NCBI GenBank assembly: GCA_014904845.1
Contig: MU119318.1
Span: 101,788 to 165,787 of the forward strand
DNA from: Acephala macrosclerotiorum
Lineage: Eukaryota; Ascomycota; Leotiomycetes; Helotiales; Mollisiaceae
Direction: 5' to 3'
DNA: 64,000 bases
In this document: piece by piece, positions 11,043 to 23,267 of the stretch
Position numbering within the stretch: position 1 is the first letter of the stretch
How the letters are laid out: each line of letters opens with the position of its first letter
The notes under the pieces: model-generated
Seen by the model: only the letters and a program-made list of their open reading frames with translations
Databases searched by the model: none
Told to the model about the DNA's origin: nothing
Position numbers and translations under genes: made by a program

Positions 11043-11738
11043 TCAAAACAGAGGAGACTCTTGGTCCATATCATGCTCATAAACCTTCGTCCACCTCCTC
11101 CCATCCTGATCTAACTCTTCCATCTCATGACTCCAGCTAACCCTCTTCTTCTTCGCCACCCTAACCTTAACCTTCTTTTCGTTCCACCCCACTTCTTCTT
11201 CCTTCCCCTCCTTATCGTTCCTATTTTTCCATTTCCAGTTAAGCCAAACAATCGTGTTGTATATCCAGGATACGAGATCGATTAGAAGACCGAGGATGAA
11301 GATAGATAGCTTGATAATTAGGAGGATTGTGAATAGAACTGTGAAAACGGCGAAAATGAAGAGACCAAAGTAAGGGATCAGGATGCATAGGATGAGAAGG
11401 TTGAAGCCAAGGATGCAGAGGAGCATAGTGGAGAGCATATTTGCCTGCTTGCGGAGAGTTGGGGGTGTGATATCCAAAGGAAAAGTTAATGTCCTGAAAG
11501 GCGAGGGACTGTTCTGGACGAGGATCTCGAGAATCGAGGAGGTTTGGACTTGGAAGAGGAAGAGAGGGGGGGGGGATTGCAGCAGAAAATGAGAATGAAG
11601 GAACAAAGAACTTAAGAGAGAGACATTTTCATCCATAAAACCAACCATCACCACGACAATGGGTGTGAGACATTCATGAAGGACAAAGACAAAGAAACAT
11701 CCCCAGACGAGAAAGGATACCTCCAAATGTCCCAGCAC
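11043..11738 (-). CDS. Hypothetical small integral membrane protein
   Basis: The open frame is 231 codons, but the likely protein begins at an internal ATG at 11438 (MLSTMLLCILGFNLLILCIL), giving 131 residues. That form has a hydrophobic block of about 60 residues with two or three membrane segments, then a WLNWKWKNRNDKEG junction and a strongly basic and acidic tail (KKVKVRVAKKKRVSWSHEME) that would face the cytosol. The upstream extension also contains a hydrophobic stretch, so a longer form cannot be excluded. No family was recognised. The left neighbour is the tRNA-like repeat block; over 1.2 kb of gene-free DNA lies to the right. Confidence 0.5.
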   Translation of the reverse strand: MLGHLEVSFLVWGCFFVFVLHECLTPIVVVMVGFMDENVSLLSSLFLHSHFLLQSPPPLFLFQVQTSSILEILVQNSPSPFRTLTFPLDITPPTLRKQANMLSTMLLCILGFNLLILCILIPYFGLFIFAVFTVLFTILLIIKLSIFILGLLIDLVSWIYNTIVWLNWKWKNRNDKEGKEEEVGWNEKKVKVRVAKKKRVSWSHEMEELDQDGRRWTKVYEHDMDQESPLF

Positions 11739-12993
11739 CTATGGAACATTCACTAAAACCTTCGTTCCACTTCCTAGGCAAGCGGACACGCCTCGCTTCA
11801 ACTCTTTCCCCCTATTCCCCTTGATTCACCCACTCCCTCCCTCAGAACTGTCCCGTATCCGGCACTTCCCAGTCCTCACCTCCCAGATAAGCGAGACCAA
11901 CCTCGCCTCGCTTTACATCACACCACCCCTCCGCCCTTTCCCCTTGCTTCACCCATCCGCTTCCCCCATCCCTTAGCCCACCTATGTAATTCTAAATAAC
12001 TATAAACCCCCCATCAACCATCCCAAGCTCGGTCGCTACGACTGAGTAGGAATTAAAAATAAGAACAAAGGCTAGGTAGCGTAATGGCCAGCACGCGACT
12101 AAGTCATTCTGTCTGTGATCTTGTAGTTGGTTCCCCTTGGCCATTTTTGCGAGTATTGGAATCTCGATTTTGGGGAGTGGAATGGAGGAGGAAGGATGAG
12201 ATTCGATTCCTTGCCTGGTTATGAATTATAATCTTTTTCTGGCTACTCTTTGAAAGATGGGTGGAGGCTTGGATCTCAGGTTTTGGTCTATGGTTTGCTT
12301 GCTTGAAAGATCAGGCGATTTCATGTGGTGAAGCGGCTAGCAAGGGAGCAATGAAACGACGCACAGGTCTAAGCCAAGGATGGGAAAGGAGATTATGTCC
12401 CGGTGGCTATATATGAATGTCCTAGAACTAATCACAACTTTGAAAGGTTGAATCATGAAGAATCATCTTTTTGCTAGAACAGACAATAGTTTTCGCGAGG
12501 GAGAAGACAATTGTAATGTCCTTGATCCTGAGTGAACTCCATCCTTTCACAGTCTCTTTTGTGCAATCTTGAGAAAGTTTTAGTTATCTAAGTTCATTTC
12601 TTCAAACACGAGCTAAACAATACAAGATGCCATGCCACGCACACATGGATTCAGCAAAGCCGGGGGTATGTAAGCAATCCAGTCCAGTCCAGTCCAATTG
12701 ACTCCGAATTCCCGCTGACCACAAACCGCAAAACAAGCAAGGCATGCAAGGCAAGCAAGGCAAACGTCAAAACGCCACGCTTAGCCAAGCTACCTATTGA
12801 TCCAGACTCCAATCCTCGAGTCTCGAAGACTCTCATGCTAAGCCCGTACGCCAAATACAAAGATGCATGCAAATAGCCCCCCGAACGATGCTTAAATAAA
12901 AGCCAGATCCACGCACGCTATTTTGAAGACAGAACCGCTCGCTAGATGGAAAACAGAATGTGAAAAGAAAAGGAACATCAGAGTTCCATGAAC
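11739..12993. other. Gene-free region with simple duplications
   Basis: There is no convincing coding frame here. About 11775-11990 holds two diverged copies of a C-rich segment (each with CCTCGCTT... and a CCCCTTG-TTCACCCA block). About 12680-12770 has short tandem motifs (GTCCA and GCAAGGCA units). A tRNA-like sequence at 12070-12143 is listed separately. The right end probably holds the 3' UTR of the SP-RING gene. Confidence 0.4.
12070..12143 (+). ncRNA. tRNA-like relic (possibly tRNA-Arg derived)
   Basis: The segment is 73 nt plus a discriminator A. The first seven bases GGCTAGG pair with CTTGGCC at the end (two G-T wobbles), positions 8-9 are TA, and a D-stem GCG/CGC follows with the TAATGG motif. 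A T5 run comes directly after. The anticodon stem does not pair and the T-loop reads TTGGTTC instead of TTCGANT, so it looks like a decayed tRNA gene. Confidence 0.3.
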
Positions 12994-15900
12994 TCAGTCA
13001 TCAAGATCGATCACCTCTACTACTTTCTTCGGCGCAGCTTGCTTCGATGATGTCGAAGTCCCCCGTCTCAAAGCTCCATCTCCATCGCTCGAGTAATCAC
13101 TATCGTCCCCAGGACCGTTCGTAGCTTTTCTCTTTTCGACCTTGGGACGCCATCTGCCATCAGCCCCGATCAAGATAGCTTTCACATCTAGCTTTCCTTG
13201 CTCCTGCAACGAAGTTCTCACTGAGCCAAGGAAGTCATCTATCTGTAGACTGTATGGGCGAGCATCTTTGCCACACAATGGGCACTTCCAAACATCGATC
13301 ATACATGGCTGTTCTGGGCGCTTGGGCTTGCTGTTGCGGGTCAACAGGAAAGTCTCGAGGTCGAAGCATTCGCGGTGCAGGCAGCTACTACCTCGCACAG
13401 GTGTTTCGAATATCCTCGCCGTGAATGGATCGGCAACGTCAATAGAAAGATCGCTAACTACCATGGCAATATCGTCGTCGTCATCGCCCGATGGCCCTGC
13501 TAGACTCTTCTTAATCTTGTTCAGAGTTAGATTGAAAGGTATGTGATTTTGATGGACCATTGCAAGGACCTGATTGTGGTGCATGATCTCAATAACCTCA
13601 ACCGCTATGAAGTAGCTGAACTCCTTCATCTTACTGCGGCCTTTGAGAATAGAGAGCGTAATTTGATTGGTTGAGTTGGGCGTTGACAATCTTACGAAAG
13701 GCGTGATGTCGATTGGGAGATCCTTGCCATGATGATTCTTGCGTCTGATCTCCAATTGATTCTTATTGATAGCCAAGGAAGTACTCTCTGGCCACACCGT
13801 ATCGTAGACGACCCAGTCGGCAATGGGGCATTTTGTGTCCGTTCGCTTAGTCTGCACACAGCGCAAGCGGTATTGAAGCGTGCCCTTCGTGAACTGCCGG
13901 GTCGCGACTTGACCATTGCCATGGCTGTTGTCTTTGGGGATCATAGCAAGGTCACCAGGCGGAATCGTGAAATCGAACTTTGAAAGTAGGCTTGTCGAGG
14001 AGATTCTGGCTGGAGACAACACAAAACCGCGAACTGTTTGGTAGTATCTAAAGGCTGGGTTGTCTTGAGAGTTTGTTGAAGGGGAAAGCTCAGCTGCTAC
14101 CAAGCGTGGGCTGCGGATGTGTGCCTGGTGTAATGCGGTAACATCGGGGTTTGTTGGCTGCGAAGGATGATTGTATTGCAGCGGCGGGATGAGGGATCTT
14201 TGTAGAGGATGTTTTTGGTTGTATACATGTATGTCGAGTGCTTCTTGGTCGCTCAGCAGACCTGGCTGCCTTTGGCCCGGATACGGTGGCTGTACAGCAA
14301 TAGGGCCGGCCATAGGATATGCACCCTGAGGTCGGTATCCGTTACTAGCAACGCTGTTGTTCCTTGATGGAGTTCGCTGTTGGACATCCATTGGGTTGCT
14401 CTCCCTTCTTGATTGAACAACACGATTCATTGTAAGAACCTGTCGGCTGAGTAGTTCCTGCTGTTGCAATCGTTGCTGCTGAACGACTTGCTGTTGTACC
14501 GCAGCGGTATGTTGTTGTTGTTGTTGTTGAAGATTATTGTTCTGTTGCCATTGCTGAGCAGCATTCTGCTGGAAATGAGTCGCGGCCCCGGCACTCTGCT
14601 GCTGCAGGTACTGCGATGCAGCCTGGGCTCGTTGCTGCGTCGCCGGATCAGTCTGTTGTGGAAGAACGTAGTATGTTCCGTTCGGTTGCGGTGCCATTTG
14701 CCCATTTTGCTGTGGCTGAGCATGAGCATTACTTCTCACTACTGAAGGAGACGGAAAGTTCTGTTGAACAGGCGATTGCATAGACAGACCCTGAAGAAGT
14801 GTCGGGGACGGGGTGTTTGTATAGACTCGATGGGCTCCAACACTGGGCGGTCGGGACCCATTAATCGCCGGATACGGAGAGCCATCTGGAGCCCTCTGCA
14901 TTTGAGGTGGTAGTGGGTTGGAAAACTGCCGATTGCCTCCAGGATCGGGACTTGGCATGTTTTGATTCCAAGCGTCTTGATTGATAGCTTGCTGAGGCCG
15001 AGATACTTGGGCCGAATTCATAGCTACAGGTTGGAAGTAACCGTTGCTTGGCATTGTTGGTGTGGGTACTCGCTGTGCAGGATTGGCCATGGCCGACGAA
15101 TGCCGCTGTTGGATCAATTGATTGTGTAAATTGATGTACTCAGTTGCCAGTGCTCGATTTCGCTCCTGGATCTCTCGTGCGGAGGGTGGGCGTGCAGTGT
15201 TGTATCTAGCAGCTAGCTCCTGATGTCCTCGTTGGTCCTTTTTGAACAAATCTTCCATCCGGGTACCGATCTCTTCATCACGAATTCCTAGATTTCGGCG
15301 ACTGGCAGTGAAGACCACGCTTTGTAAAATGGGCGACAGCAATCCCATGCGGTTGACAAGTTCATCCACAAGAGGGGGATATCCTCGACTAGAGCATTCG
15401 AGGGACAGTGCACCCCAATCCGAGGCTAGCCTACTCAGAAAGTTACCAACCTCTGCCACGATCTTCCGATATGGCTCTGATGATTGCAACAAGTTACCCA
15501 ATGGGCTGGGAAATTCTGCAAACCATTTCTTGTGATTAACCGCTAAGGAGTCATTGTCTCGGATCAATTGACCAAGAATCCTGACTGCCAGACCCAATAC
15601 CTGTGCAGTAGGATAGCCCTGAATGGACAGAACTTGATTCCGATCCGTGTCCCAACAACAGAAAATCTGGTGCAAAGCAACGTAGAAGGCGTCCTCGGTA
15701 TCACAAGCCTGTGCAAGTAATTGAAAGCGTGGACGCTCGAGGCCTGTATTGAGATTATTGACCCCTCCTGATTTCTGAATATGTTGATCTATTAGGGAGA
15801 CTCTTAGCTTTAAAGACGGCATTGATGCGGGCTGGATCCGTTGCCTCTTGCGTGGATTTGAAACAGTTGCACCTGACATAGGATAAGACGCAGCAGCAGG

Positions 15901-16802
15901 TGGTGATGTAGCAGGTGGGAATACGACGTTCTGATCAAATCTTGGGGAAGAATTGTTGATCTGCACAGGATTCGGGAGTTGATCCTGCTGTACTTGCCTC
16001 GAGTGATGTGTCTGAACTGGATTCTGCAGTCGGGGCGACTGTTGTCCTTGGTGAGTCGACTGTACAGGTCCAGGCCGTGCAGGCAATGCTTGTGTCTGTG
16101 AAAAGCCTCGATCCAAGACGGGGAAAGTTTGCTGGGCAACTGGAGGCGATACTTGATGTTGGTCTCCTTGCTGAAGGTCTGAAGGTAGCAGTACTGAAGA
16201 GGGAAGGGGAGGGAGATTATTAGACATTGTAGTAGGTGATTCAACTACTTCTGTTGGATTTGTGAATGGTCGGCTGGGCTGATTGCTAGGAGACGATAAC
16301 GACGCAGATCGGTCTTGTGTGTTGTTCGAAAAGGGTTCTCGCGGATTTTGGACGTCAGCCTCGCTCGACGAGGGTTGTGGGATGTGGGTCAAGGGAGTGA
16401 ATGTTGTCGAGGAGAACTGCCTCGTTTCTTCTCGAGGTCCGTCGCGCCAACCTTCCGTCTGCAATCCATTGACAGCGGTATGTGAAAGAACAGGACTTGG
16501 CTCATCGCTTGGGGCAGGCGAGGGTAATACTGGTGTCGTTGTTCTGGAAGTGATGTTAGGAAGGGGGGTTTCTATACAAGCTTCACTCGGGAATAGGCCG
16601 CAACGTACTTCTGCGCGGATGCTACTTGCGGTACAGAGGACTTTGAAACGCTTGTACGAGGAGTTGGGCGCACTGGAGTACCTCCCACCATCCATGACTT
16701 CTGTCTGGCCCCTCCAAAGAGTGTATTTAAGGTAGCGTTGGAAGAGTCGACGTCTCGGTCGCTCAAAACTGGTTGGCCTTCTTTATCTGGGGGTCGCCGC
16801 AT
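12994..16802 (-). CDS. SP-RING (MIZ) zinc-finger protein, PIAS/Siz-type SUMO ligase candidate
   Basis: This is a large nuclear-type protein of 1247 residues from two exons, 16802-16609 and 16543-12994. The intron (16544-16608) has a GTACGT donor, a CCTAACATC branch site and a TTCCAG acceptor; joining restores the frame as SAQ-K-TTTPVLPSP. The first half is low-complexity, rich in Pro, Ser and Gln, with poly-Gln near the middle. A conserved-looking domain precedes the SP-RING, which runs at about 1115-1157: SSCLHRECFDLETFL, later WKCPLCGKDARPYSL. SP-RING domains recruit Ubc9 for SUMO transfer. The extreme C-terminus VVEVIDLDD reads as a SUMO-interacting motif. E3 activity is inferred from family; a chromatin adaptor role (ZMIZ-like) is the alternative. 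It is divergent from the BOI-type gene. Confidence 0.88.
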
Positions 16803-17844
16803 CTCTCAGCAGAATATTCGAGTGGACATTGGTATCGAAGTCATCGAAGACACAATTGTGCTTGCAAGAGTTAGCCATACGTTGGTGGGGGAGGGAAACA
16901 ACTGGTGTGTACCCTGAGCGGCTCACCGATCAGTGTTGCCGAAGCGTGAGACAAGGCTGTGCGAGTGTATGTTGTTGCCTTTCTTTTGATACTCGAGCAG
17001 GCAGAGCAAGAGGCGTAATTCGAGTTAGGAGGATATGTGTCGTGAAGTATTAGGATAGTGGAGGAACGAAGAGAACTCGAGGCGTCACTTCAAATGGCCG
17101 GCGCAATCTTCGAAGAGATAGATACGTGATTAAGGAAGAGTAGAAATACGACGTGATTGATTGATTGATTGATTAGTGGATCAGAGAATGGTAGTGAATC
17201 CTAAACGTCCTCTACGTGCATCGAGGCGACTCTTGGTCTAGTCACTGCAAAAGGGGGAGTGTAGATGGCAGAAAGACAAACTCTGCACCTTGACTGCCGT
17301 TGTCAGTATTGCGGGCGACGTTGATGATGTTTGCAGCGAAATGCTCTTAGCGTGCCAAGACTTGGGAGTGGAAGCCGCCGCCCGCCCGATGCGGTCTAGG
17401 GCTAATTCGCTGGGCGGGTCATCGAGAATAAACATCACCTTGCTATCCCCCCATTCATTCTCCTGATCTGCGACATTGAGATTGAGGACTGTCTCTACAC
17501 CAGTGCATTCTCCTGAGTTGGCAACCAACATTGCTGGCAGGGCGCCCGTTCAATCGTGCTCGTGCGCACTCTGCTGAGGTGTTCCTGCGACCCAGCCCAT
17601 GCTCGCGACAGCAAGAAAGTCCGCTGGCTTTTATGCAACGACTATCGTGCCTTCCGAATCTCGAAAACGACTGCTGAGCCTCCTCCATCCCTCTGATACG
17701 ACTGCGGCCAGATGAGATGATCCCTTGCTGATGTCAGCCTTTTCGATCTCCCTACATTTCAGATACCCACGCTTTCATCAGATGTCCCTATTGTGAATAT
17801 ATCCGGTCCCTGGCGGAACGTAAGAAGTCAGCATTGAAGAGAGG
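16803..17844. promoter_or_regulatory. Divergent upstream region of the SP-RING and BOI-type genes
   Basis: About 1.04 kb separates two divergent starts. It contains a GATT tetranucleotide tract at about 17155-17175. Open frames inside it have no recognisable content and are taken as chance. Confidence 0.45.
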
Positions 17845-20800
17845 ATGGCATCCCGACCGTCGATCGAGCCTCAGGGCAGACCGGAGCCTGGGCAAATTCT
17901 CATCGTAATTCGTGAGTGGGCGCGTGTTCCCATATTTGTCTGTGATTGATTGGACTTGAGGAACGAAACATGTCATCTGGCTGCAACGTTTCTTGACCTG
18001 GAAGAAATAAAGGATTGTGCTGATATTCATTAAAACCAGACGATTTCTCCGCGCGAAGTTCAGATGAGTTGAGTTTGTCCAAAGGAGATCGTGTCGAGTT
18101 GATCGAGCGCGATGATGACTTTGGGGATGGATGGTATTTGGGGCGGCACTTGATGAATGGGAGTAGCGGACTATTTCCCGAAGGTCAGCAACATTTATAC
18201 TTTCAGCCCTCATATGAAGACTAACACCAGGAAGTTTACACGAGAATTGCTCCTCGTGGCCCCCCCTCATACCCTCCTACATCCACAATACCTCGATCGA
18301 CTCCAACAATAATCCAACAACCCACTGGACAATCTGTCCAACCACAGATATTTCCAATTACTGAGGATTCGAAGATGACGGAGCCTGCGGTTGCTACACC
18401 GGTGAATGGAGCGGAGGAAACAGCGCAGACAAGCCGGCATCCCAGCCTTGTTGAGAAACCCAACGTCACCTCCCCTCTGCATACAACCAATATTCCACAA
18501 GAAAACGAAAAACCAATGCCCACGATCTCAACTACAACGCCAATGGGTCAACAAAAGAGTGTCATGGCGGCGGCCAAGGCACACATCCACGGTCAGGATA
18601 GCCCAGTGATGAACGAGACTCTGAGCGTAATTGACGAACACATCACCGACATGCATTCCCCTCATCGCAGTGCCATCTCGGCAGCAGAGCGACACGTCGC
18701 AAACGATTCTGGGAGCGAATACAGCAGCCACCTTGTGGATGATTCTCGTCTGTCATACATCAATGGCGAGGACACCGACGAGGAAGATGAGAATCTGCAC
18801 ACGCGCGAAGAGGTTTCCATTTGGTCACCGGACCAAGTAGCCGAGTACCTCTTCACCGCAGGTGTTGAGGCCAAGCACTGCGAGGTGTTCCGTGATCAGG
18901 AAATCACTGGAGATGTCCTTCTAGGCATGGACCAGACTTCGGTCTTTCTGAAGGAATTTGAACTGGGTTCTGTAGGACGCAGACTCAAGACATGGCAAAA
19001 GATCAAGGTCCTGCAGGACGAGGTCAATGGAATTGCCTCGACTAGACGGAATACAGGAACATACGGCAGCGAGCATGGCTCAGACTCCACCGGCCGGCAT
19101 GGCAGTCGCAGTATCAGCTCGTCTACCATGCTCCCTAGAATCCCGAGCATGAACGAAGGACCTACTAGAACAAATACACGCCTGCCTAGCCAGCACATCT
19201 TCCGAAACGAACATTCACCGATTACTTCTCCGGTATCTCCCAAAACTGTGCAAGAAAGACCCGGAACAGGGGGGAAGCGACGACCGTCTGCTGCGTCCAT
19301 CCGTGACTTGCATCATTCTCGGCAAAGTTCTGCAAATGAATTCAGCACTGCTTCACTCACAGGCTCTGTCGCAGGAGATACTCCAGCGTCACCGGACATG
19401 CAAGATGGGTCACACAAGAAACAACCTTCCTTCGACAGAAATTGGACGATGGGCTCTGCCATTTCACCATCTCTTCCAAGCCGTCCTTTGTCTTCATCCG
19501 GTGTCAAAGCTGTTGCGAGAAGCGCCACAGATCATTTGACTCAAGATGCGCCTGCATCAACGAATCTTGAGGCACTTGACCGTGGCTACTTCTCTGGCGG
19601 CGAAGTTGAGGGACGTCAGAAAAATGTTTTGAGGAAGAGAGGGAGCACGACAACACATTCTCGGAACTCAAGCTATACTGACGAACAAAGACTACGTAGC
19701 GCAACTGCGCATACCAGACATTCACGATTCGGTAGTGTCGACTCTGTCCAGGGCAGCCCATCTCCTGCTGCGCAGAAGTATTACAACCTGTCCATAAACG
19801 GGCGTCGGAGAACCCCATCTGAAAACTCTATCAACGCTCCTCCTCGACCACTCCCACCTCCAAAGGATGCTCCATCGCCAACTGTTACGAGGCTCGAAGG
19901 CGATGCATCTGAAAGTCCTGCACTCAAGTCTCCCGAGGGTGTTCCTGGTAGGGGTGCTGACTGGCTGCTACCTGTGAAACCAGTTTCGAGTCGTCACTTT
20001 GGCCTCAGGGCTATCTCGGATGCAGTCACTGGACTTGAGAAATCCCGAGTTACCTCACCCACAGAGCCAGCCGCATCTCCTATGAAGGATTCGCCCATGC
20101 AATCTCCATCAAGAACAGGCTCGAGTACCCCATCTGCAGGCCCAAGTTTTGATCTCGATTCACCTGAAGCAAAAAGCTCGATGACAATGAGTTCGATAAA
20201 CTCAAAAGCGACTACAAGGAAGAAGTCCAAGAAAGAAACCAGTGCATACACCAGAGGACTTGAGAAGAAGACTCCACAAGAGCAGATGATTGGGGCGGAT
20301 TACAGTGGATGGATGAAGAAGAAGAGCCCAAATCTAATGACAACGTGGAAGCCGCGTCTATTCATCTTGAAAGGGCGTCGATTATCATATTACTACTCGG
20401 AAAACGACACAGAAGAGAAGGGTCTGATCGACATCTCATTCCACCGAGTCCTTCCTGCTGATACTGATCGGTTGACTGGCTTGCATGCAACTCTCACCGG
20501 AGCCACAAACAGTCCTACTAGTCCTGCTGGCGCCACAACTACAATGGCCGCCAAAGATGCAGCTGCTGAGCCTGAATCAACTTTGAGCAAGGGCAACAAT
20601 GAGCAAATGTTCATTTTCAAACTGGTTCCCCCACGAGCAGGACTTACTAAGGCTGTAACATTCACAAAGCCTACTATTCACTACTTTGCGGTTCCCAATA
20701 TCAAGCAAGGACGCCTATGGATGGCGGCGCTGATGAAGGCCACAATTGACCGAGACGACTCCAAGCCCATCACCACCACATATCAACAGAAGACAATATC

Positions 20801-21071
20801 CCTTGAGAAGGCTCGCCGAATGCGTCATCGTCCACCAGCGCTCATGAACCTCGATGAGCACGTTGATGAAGAAGCGATGAAGACACCTGCGAGCGACAAG
20901 AATGGCCTAAACATTCACGGCATAATTTTCGACAAAGATGACCAAGAGGGCGACAGCGGAGTTTCAGGAGTTTCGAATTTCGATGTGCAAAAGCCAGAAA
21001 GTGCCACTGGCGCCTTTCTCGATATGAATGGCACAGAAGAGGCCCATCTTCCTGAACCACGAACAGCGTGA
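17845..21071 (+). CDS. BOI2: BOI1/BOI2-type polarity protein (SH3-SAM-PH)
   Basis: This 1015-residue scaffold matches the Boi1/Boi2 architecture, which in yeast links Cdc42, exocyst and formin at sites of polar growth. Exons are 17845-17911, 18040-18183 and 18235-21071. The short first exon MASRPSIEPQGRPEPGQILIV splices into an SH3 domain (about 18-75) with HDFSARSSDELSLSKGDRVE and DGWYLGRH...GLFPE. A SAM domain lies at about 265-330 (IWSPDQVAEYLFTAGVEAKH). The PH domain starts at about 755 (YSGWMKKKSPNLMTTWKPRL) and ends about 905 (GRLWMAALMKATID), with a low-complexity Ala/Thr/Pro insert inside it. The linkers are Ser/Pro-rich. Introns 1 and 2 are 128 and 51 nt; intron 2 has a CTAAC branch site. 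The open frame alone would miss the SH3 exons. Confidence 0.93.
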
Positions 21072-22304
21072 AAGCACAGAAGAGCCTAGAGATATGATGA
21101 CCATGTTCTTTGTTCATACAACTTTTATTTGGCATTTCAGCGTGCACATTCCGTTCCCTAATTTGAACTTTCTCGCGTATCAAATTCCCCACATTACACA
21201 CATACCTAAATTTACTACTTTTGCAGCTGGATTTTGGAACCAGACAGCAGGCTGGCTGGCTGGGAACTTAGGCTGTCAATATTGGACAGATATTTGGAAG
21301 AGGAGTACGAGGGTAGGTGGATTCGAGAGGATATACGAGATAAGTTTTTTCTGGCTGGATGGACCAATGAAGGGATGAATTCGATTGAGGAATGATGCCT
21401 TCTAGCGATTACTTCATCGCAGCCATTATTGTAGATTATGAGGATAGGTGGCAAGGCGATAAGGGGAAATACCAGCAAATACGGAAGGCAAAGGCAAGCA
21501 AGCCATTTTTTGTAGCGTACAAATGAAAATGGGAAAATATCAGAAAGCTTCCGTCTTGAAGCATCTCTCTCGCGTCTCAGCCGCTTCCCTCCGTGTTCCA
21601 TGGAGGTATCCATGAGAGTTAGTTCCTTTCTTCCGAAGTCTCAATGCTGATTGGACAATCATAGATTGACTTCATGTGGCCAGAGCTTGGCCGTAGGCCC
21701 GCAAACTTTCATTGGAGAAATTTTTCCTTGAAAATTGTGGACTTGGAGAAGTTTTACAGCAATTGTTTGGTCACATTGTGGAAATGCCGGGACGCCATCC
21801 CGCCCCGCCAAAATTTCAAGGGTGGCTTGAGGCGCCACTGTACGTCACGGTGCACTAAGGTGAAAGATTTACACAATCGTTTCCTTGGGGAGGAGGATTT
21901 TACTCGCATGCAGGCGGTTATGGGTTTTAAAGGACGAGCTGGCGAGGATTGAAGGTCTTGGAAGGACCCAAGGAGGATGGAAGCAAGTTCGACCAGGTAA
22001 CCTTACTTGAGATGGGCTAGTTAGTACTCAGAGAGATGGAGCCAGGTGAGGGTTTACCTAAGTTGGTTTAAATCTGGTCCGCCTCCCGTGGATGGTTGAA
22101 GTTTGTTTTTAGATTACCTCTAATCCATTTCTATCCTCACTTCTCTCTAAAACCCTCAATTCTTTTCAGATCATTCAATTGATTGTTAGGAAGTTGTTGC
22201 TCTGTGAGCAAGAACAAAGAGGAAAGAACAATCGTATATGAGTCGATACTTCCCCCATCAACAACAAGAAGTTTTCATACTTTCTCGGTCTAGGTCCCTC
22301 GTGC
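21072..22304. other. Intergenic region, no gene recognised
   Basis: This stretch of 1.2 kb lies between the BOI-type gene and the MFS fossil. Short frames occur on both strands without recognisable domains. The left part should hold the BOI-type 3' UTR. Confidence 0.45.
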
Positions 22305-23267
22305 TTGCTCGACAGCGTGATCACTTTGTTCGAAAAGTGTATTGCATTTGACACATTATCGACAACCCATTGCAGCGTATCGAGCATCACTCTCTACACT
22401 AATCGATGTCCAAAGCAACATTGCATCAATCAACACATCTCTTCCACACCACCCAGTGCCGCAACAACAACATCAACAATAGAAGCCCGACAACTCATCT
22501 ATTCAACAATACAGCAAACAGATCGCCCAACCCACGACCTCGACAGCAGCAACCAAAATAGGATTCTTAGGCTTCCGAAGGATGCCAATACACTCAGCAC
22601 CGCTGAAATCATCAAAAGGAAATTCGGTGCTTTCTCAACTGAACGTGTTGGCCCATTGTTCCACACCAAGCAACTCGGATGGACAACGGTCCTGCTTTGG
22701 TCTTGCTGGTTGACGATTGGTATGGGCTATCCGCTCTTCAACGCTTTCCTACCTCAATACCTTGCCAACTGCAAGGGGTCGGATGGAGAGGCTGTCAGCA
22801 CGAATATCACTCACCGCAACTACGCCACCACTTCAATTGTCGGTGTTCCTGGTTCTATCATCGCCTGCTGGACTGTCGATATTAAGTACATTGGAATTTT
22901 CCTCTTCCTCTTCACCCTCTCTGTAGACTCCAAGTACCAAGTCGCTTTCTGGTCAATCGAAGCTTTCTTCCAGAATATCATGTATGGCATACTCTATGCC
23001 TATACGCTAGAGGTGTTCCCAGCTCCGAACAGAGAAACCGGAACCGGTAACTCGAGTTTCTTGGACAGAATCGCCGGGCTGTGTGCTCCTATTATCGCAG
23101 CAAACATCCCGAACGCCAATGCGAATGCCCCAGTCTTCGTCTCTGGTGGCTTGATTCTGGCGGCATTTATTGGGAATGATTTTCCTGCCTATCGAGAGGA
23201 GAGGGAAGCAGATGTTGTGAGCGAAGCGAGGAGAGAAAGAGGGAGACGGGATGAACATGGTTTATGA
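22305..23267 (+). pseudogene. Truncated MFS transporter fossil (C-terminal half)
   Basis: A 320-codon open frame without an ATG at its edge. From about residue 105 it resembles the second half of a fungal major-facilitator transporter: LGWTTVLLWSCWLTIGMGYP, then SIEAFFQNIMYGILYAYTLE followed by VFPAPNRETGTGNSS and a RIAGLCAPIIAANIPNANAN block. The first six membrane segments are missing, and the segment around SIIACWTVDIKYIG is shortened. In the family signature the expected Pro-Glu-Val and Gly residues are Leu-Glu-Val and Glu, changes that C-to-T and G-to-A transitions produce. The 100 residues before it look like non-coding sequence. A shortened functional protein is unlikely. Confidence 0.7.

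Noticed and set aside
10600..11140. Two overlapping plus-strand frames (147-160 codons)
   Set aside because: Their residues show no domain and they run through the tail of the repeat unit and into the antisense of the membrane-protein gene.
15810..16244. 144-codon minus-strand frame inside the SP-RING gene
   Set aside because: Same strand but different frame within a low-complexity exon; no start context or domain.
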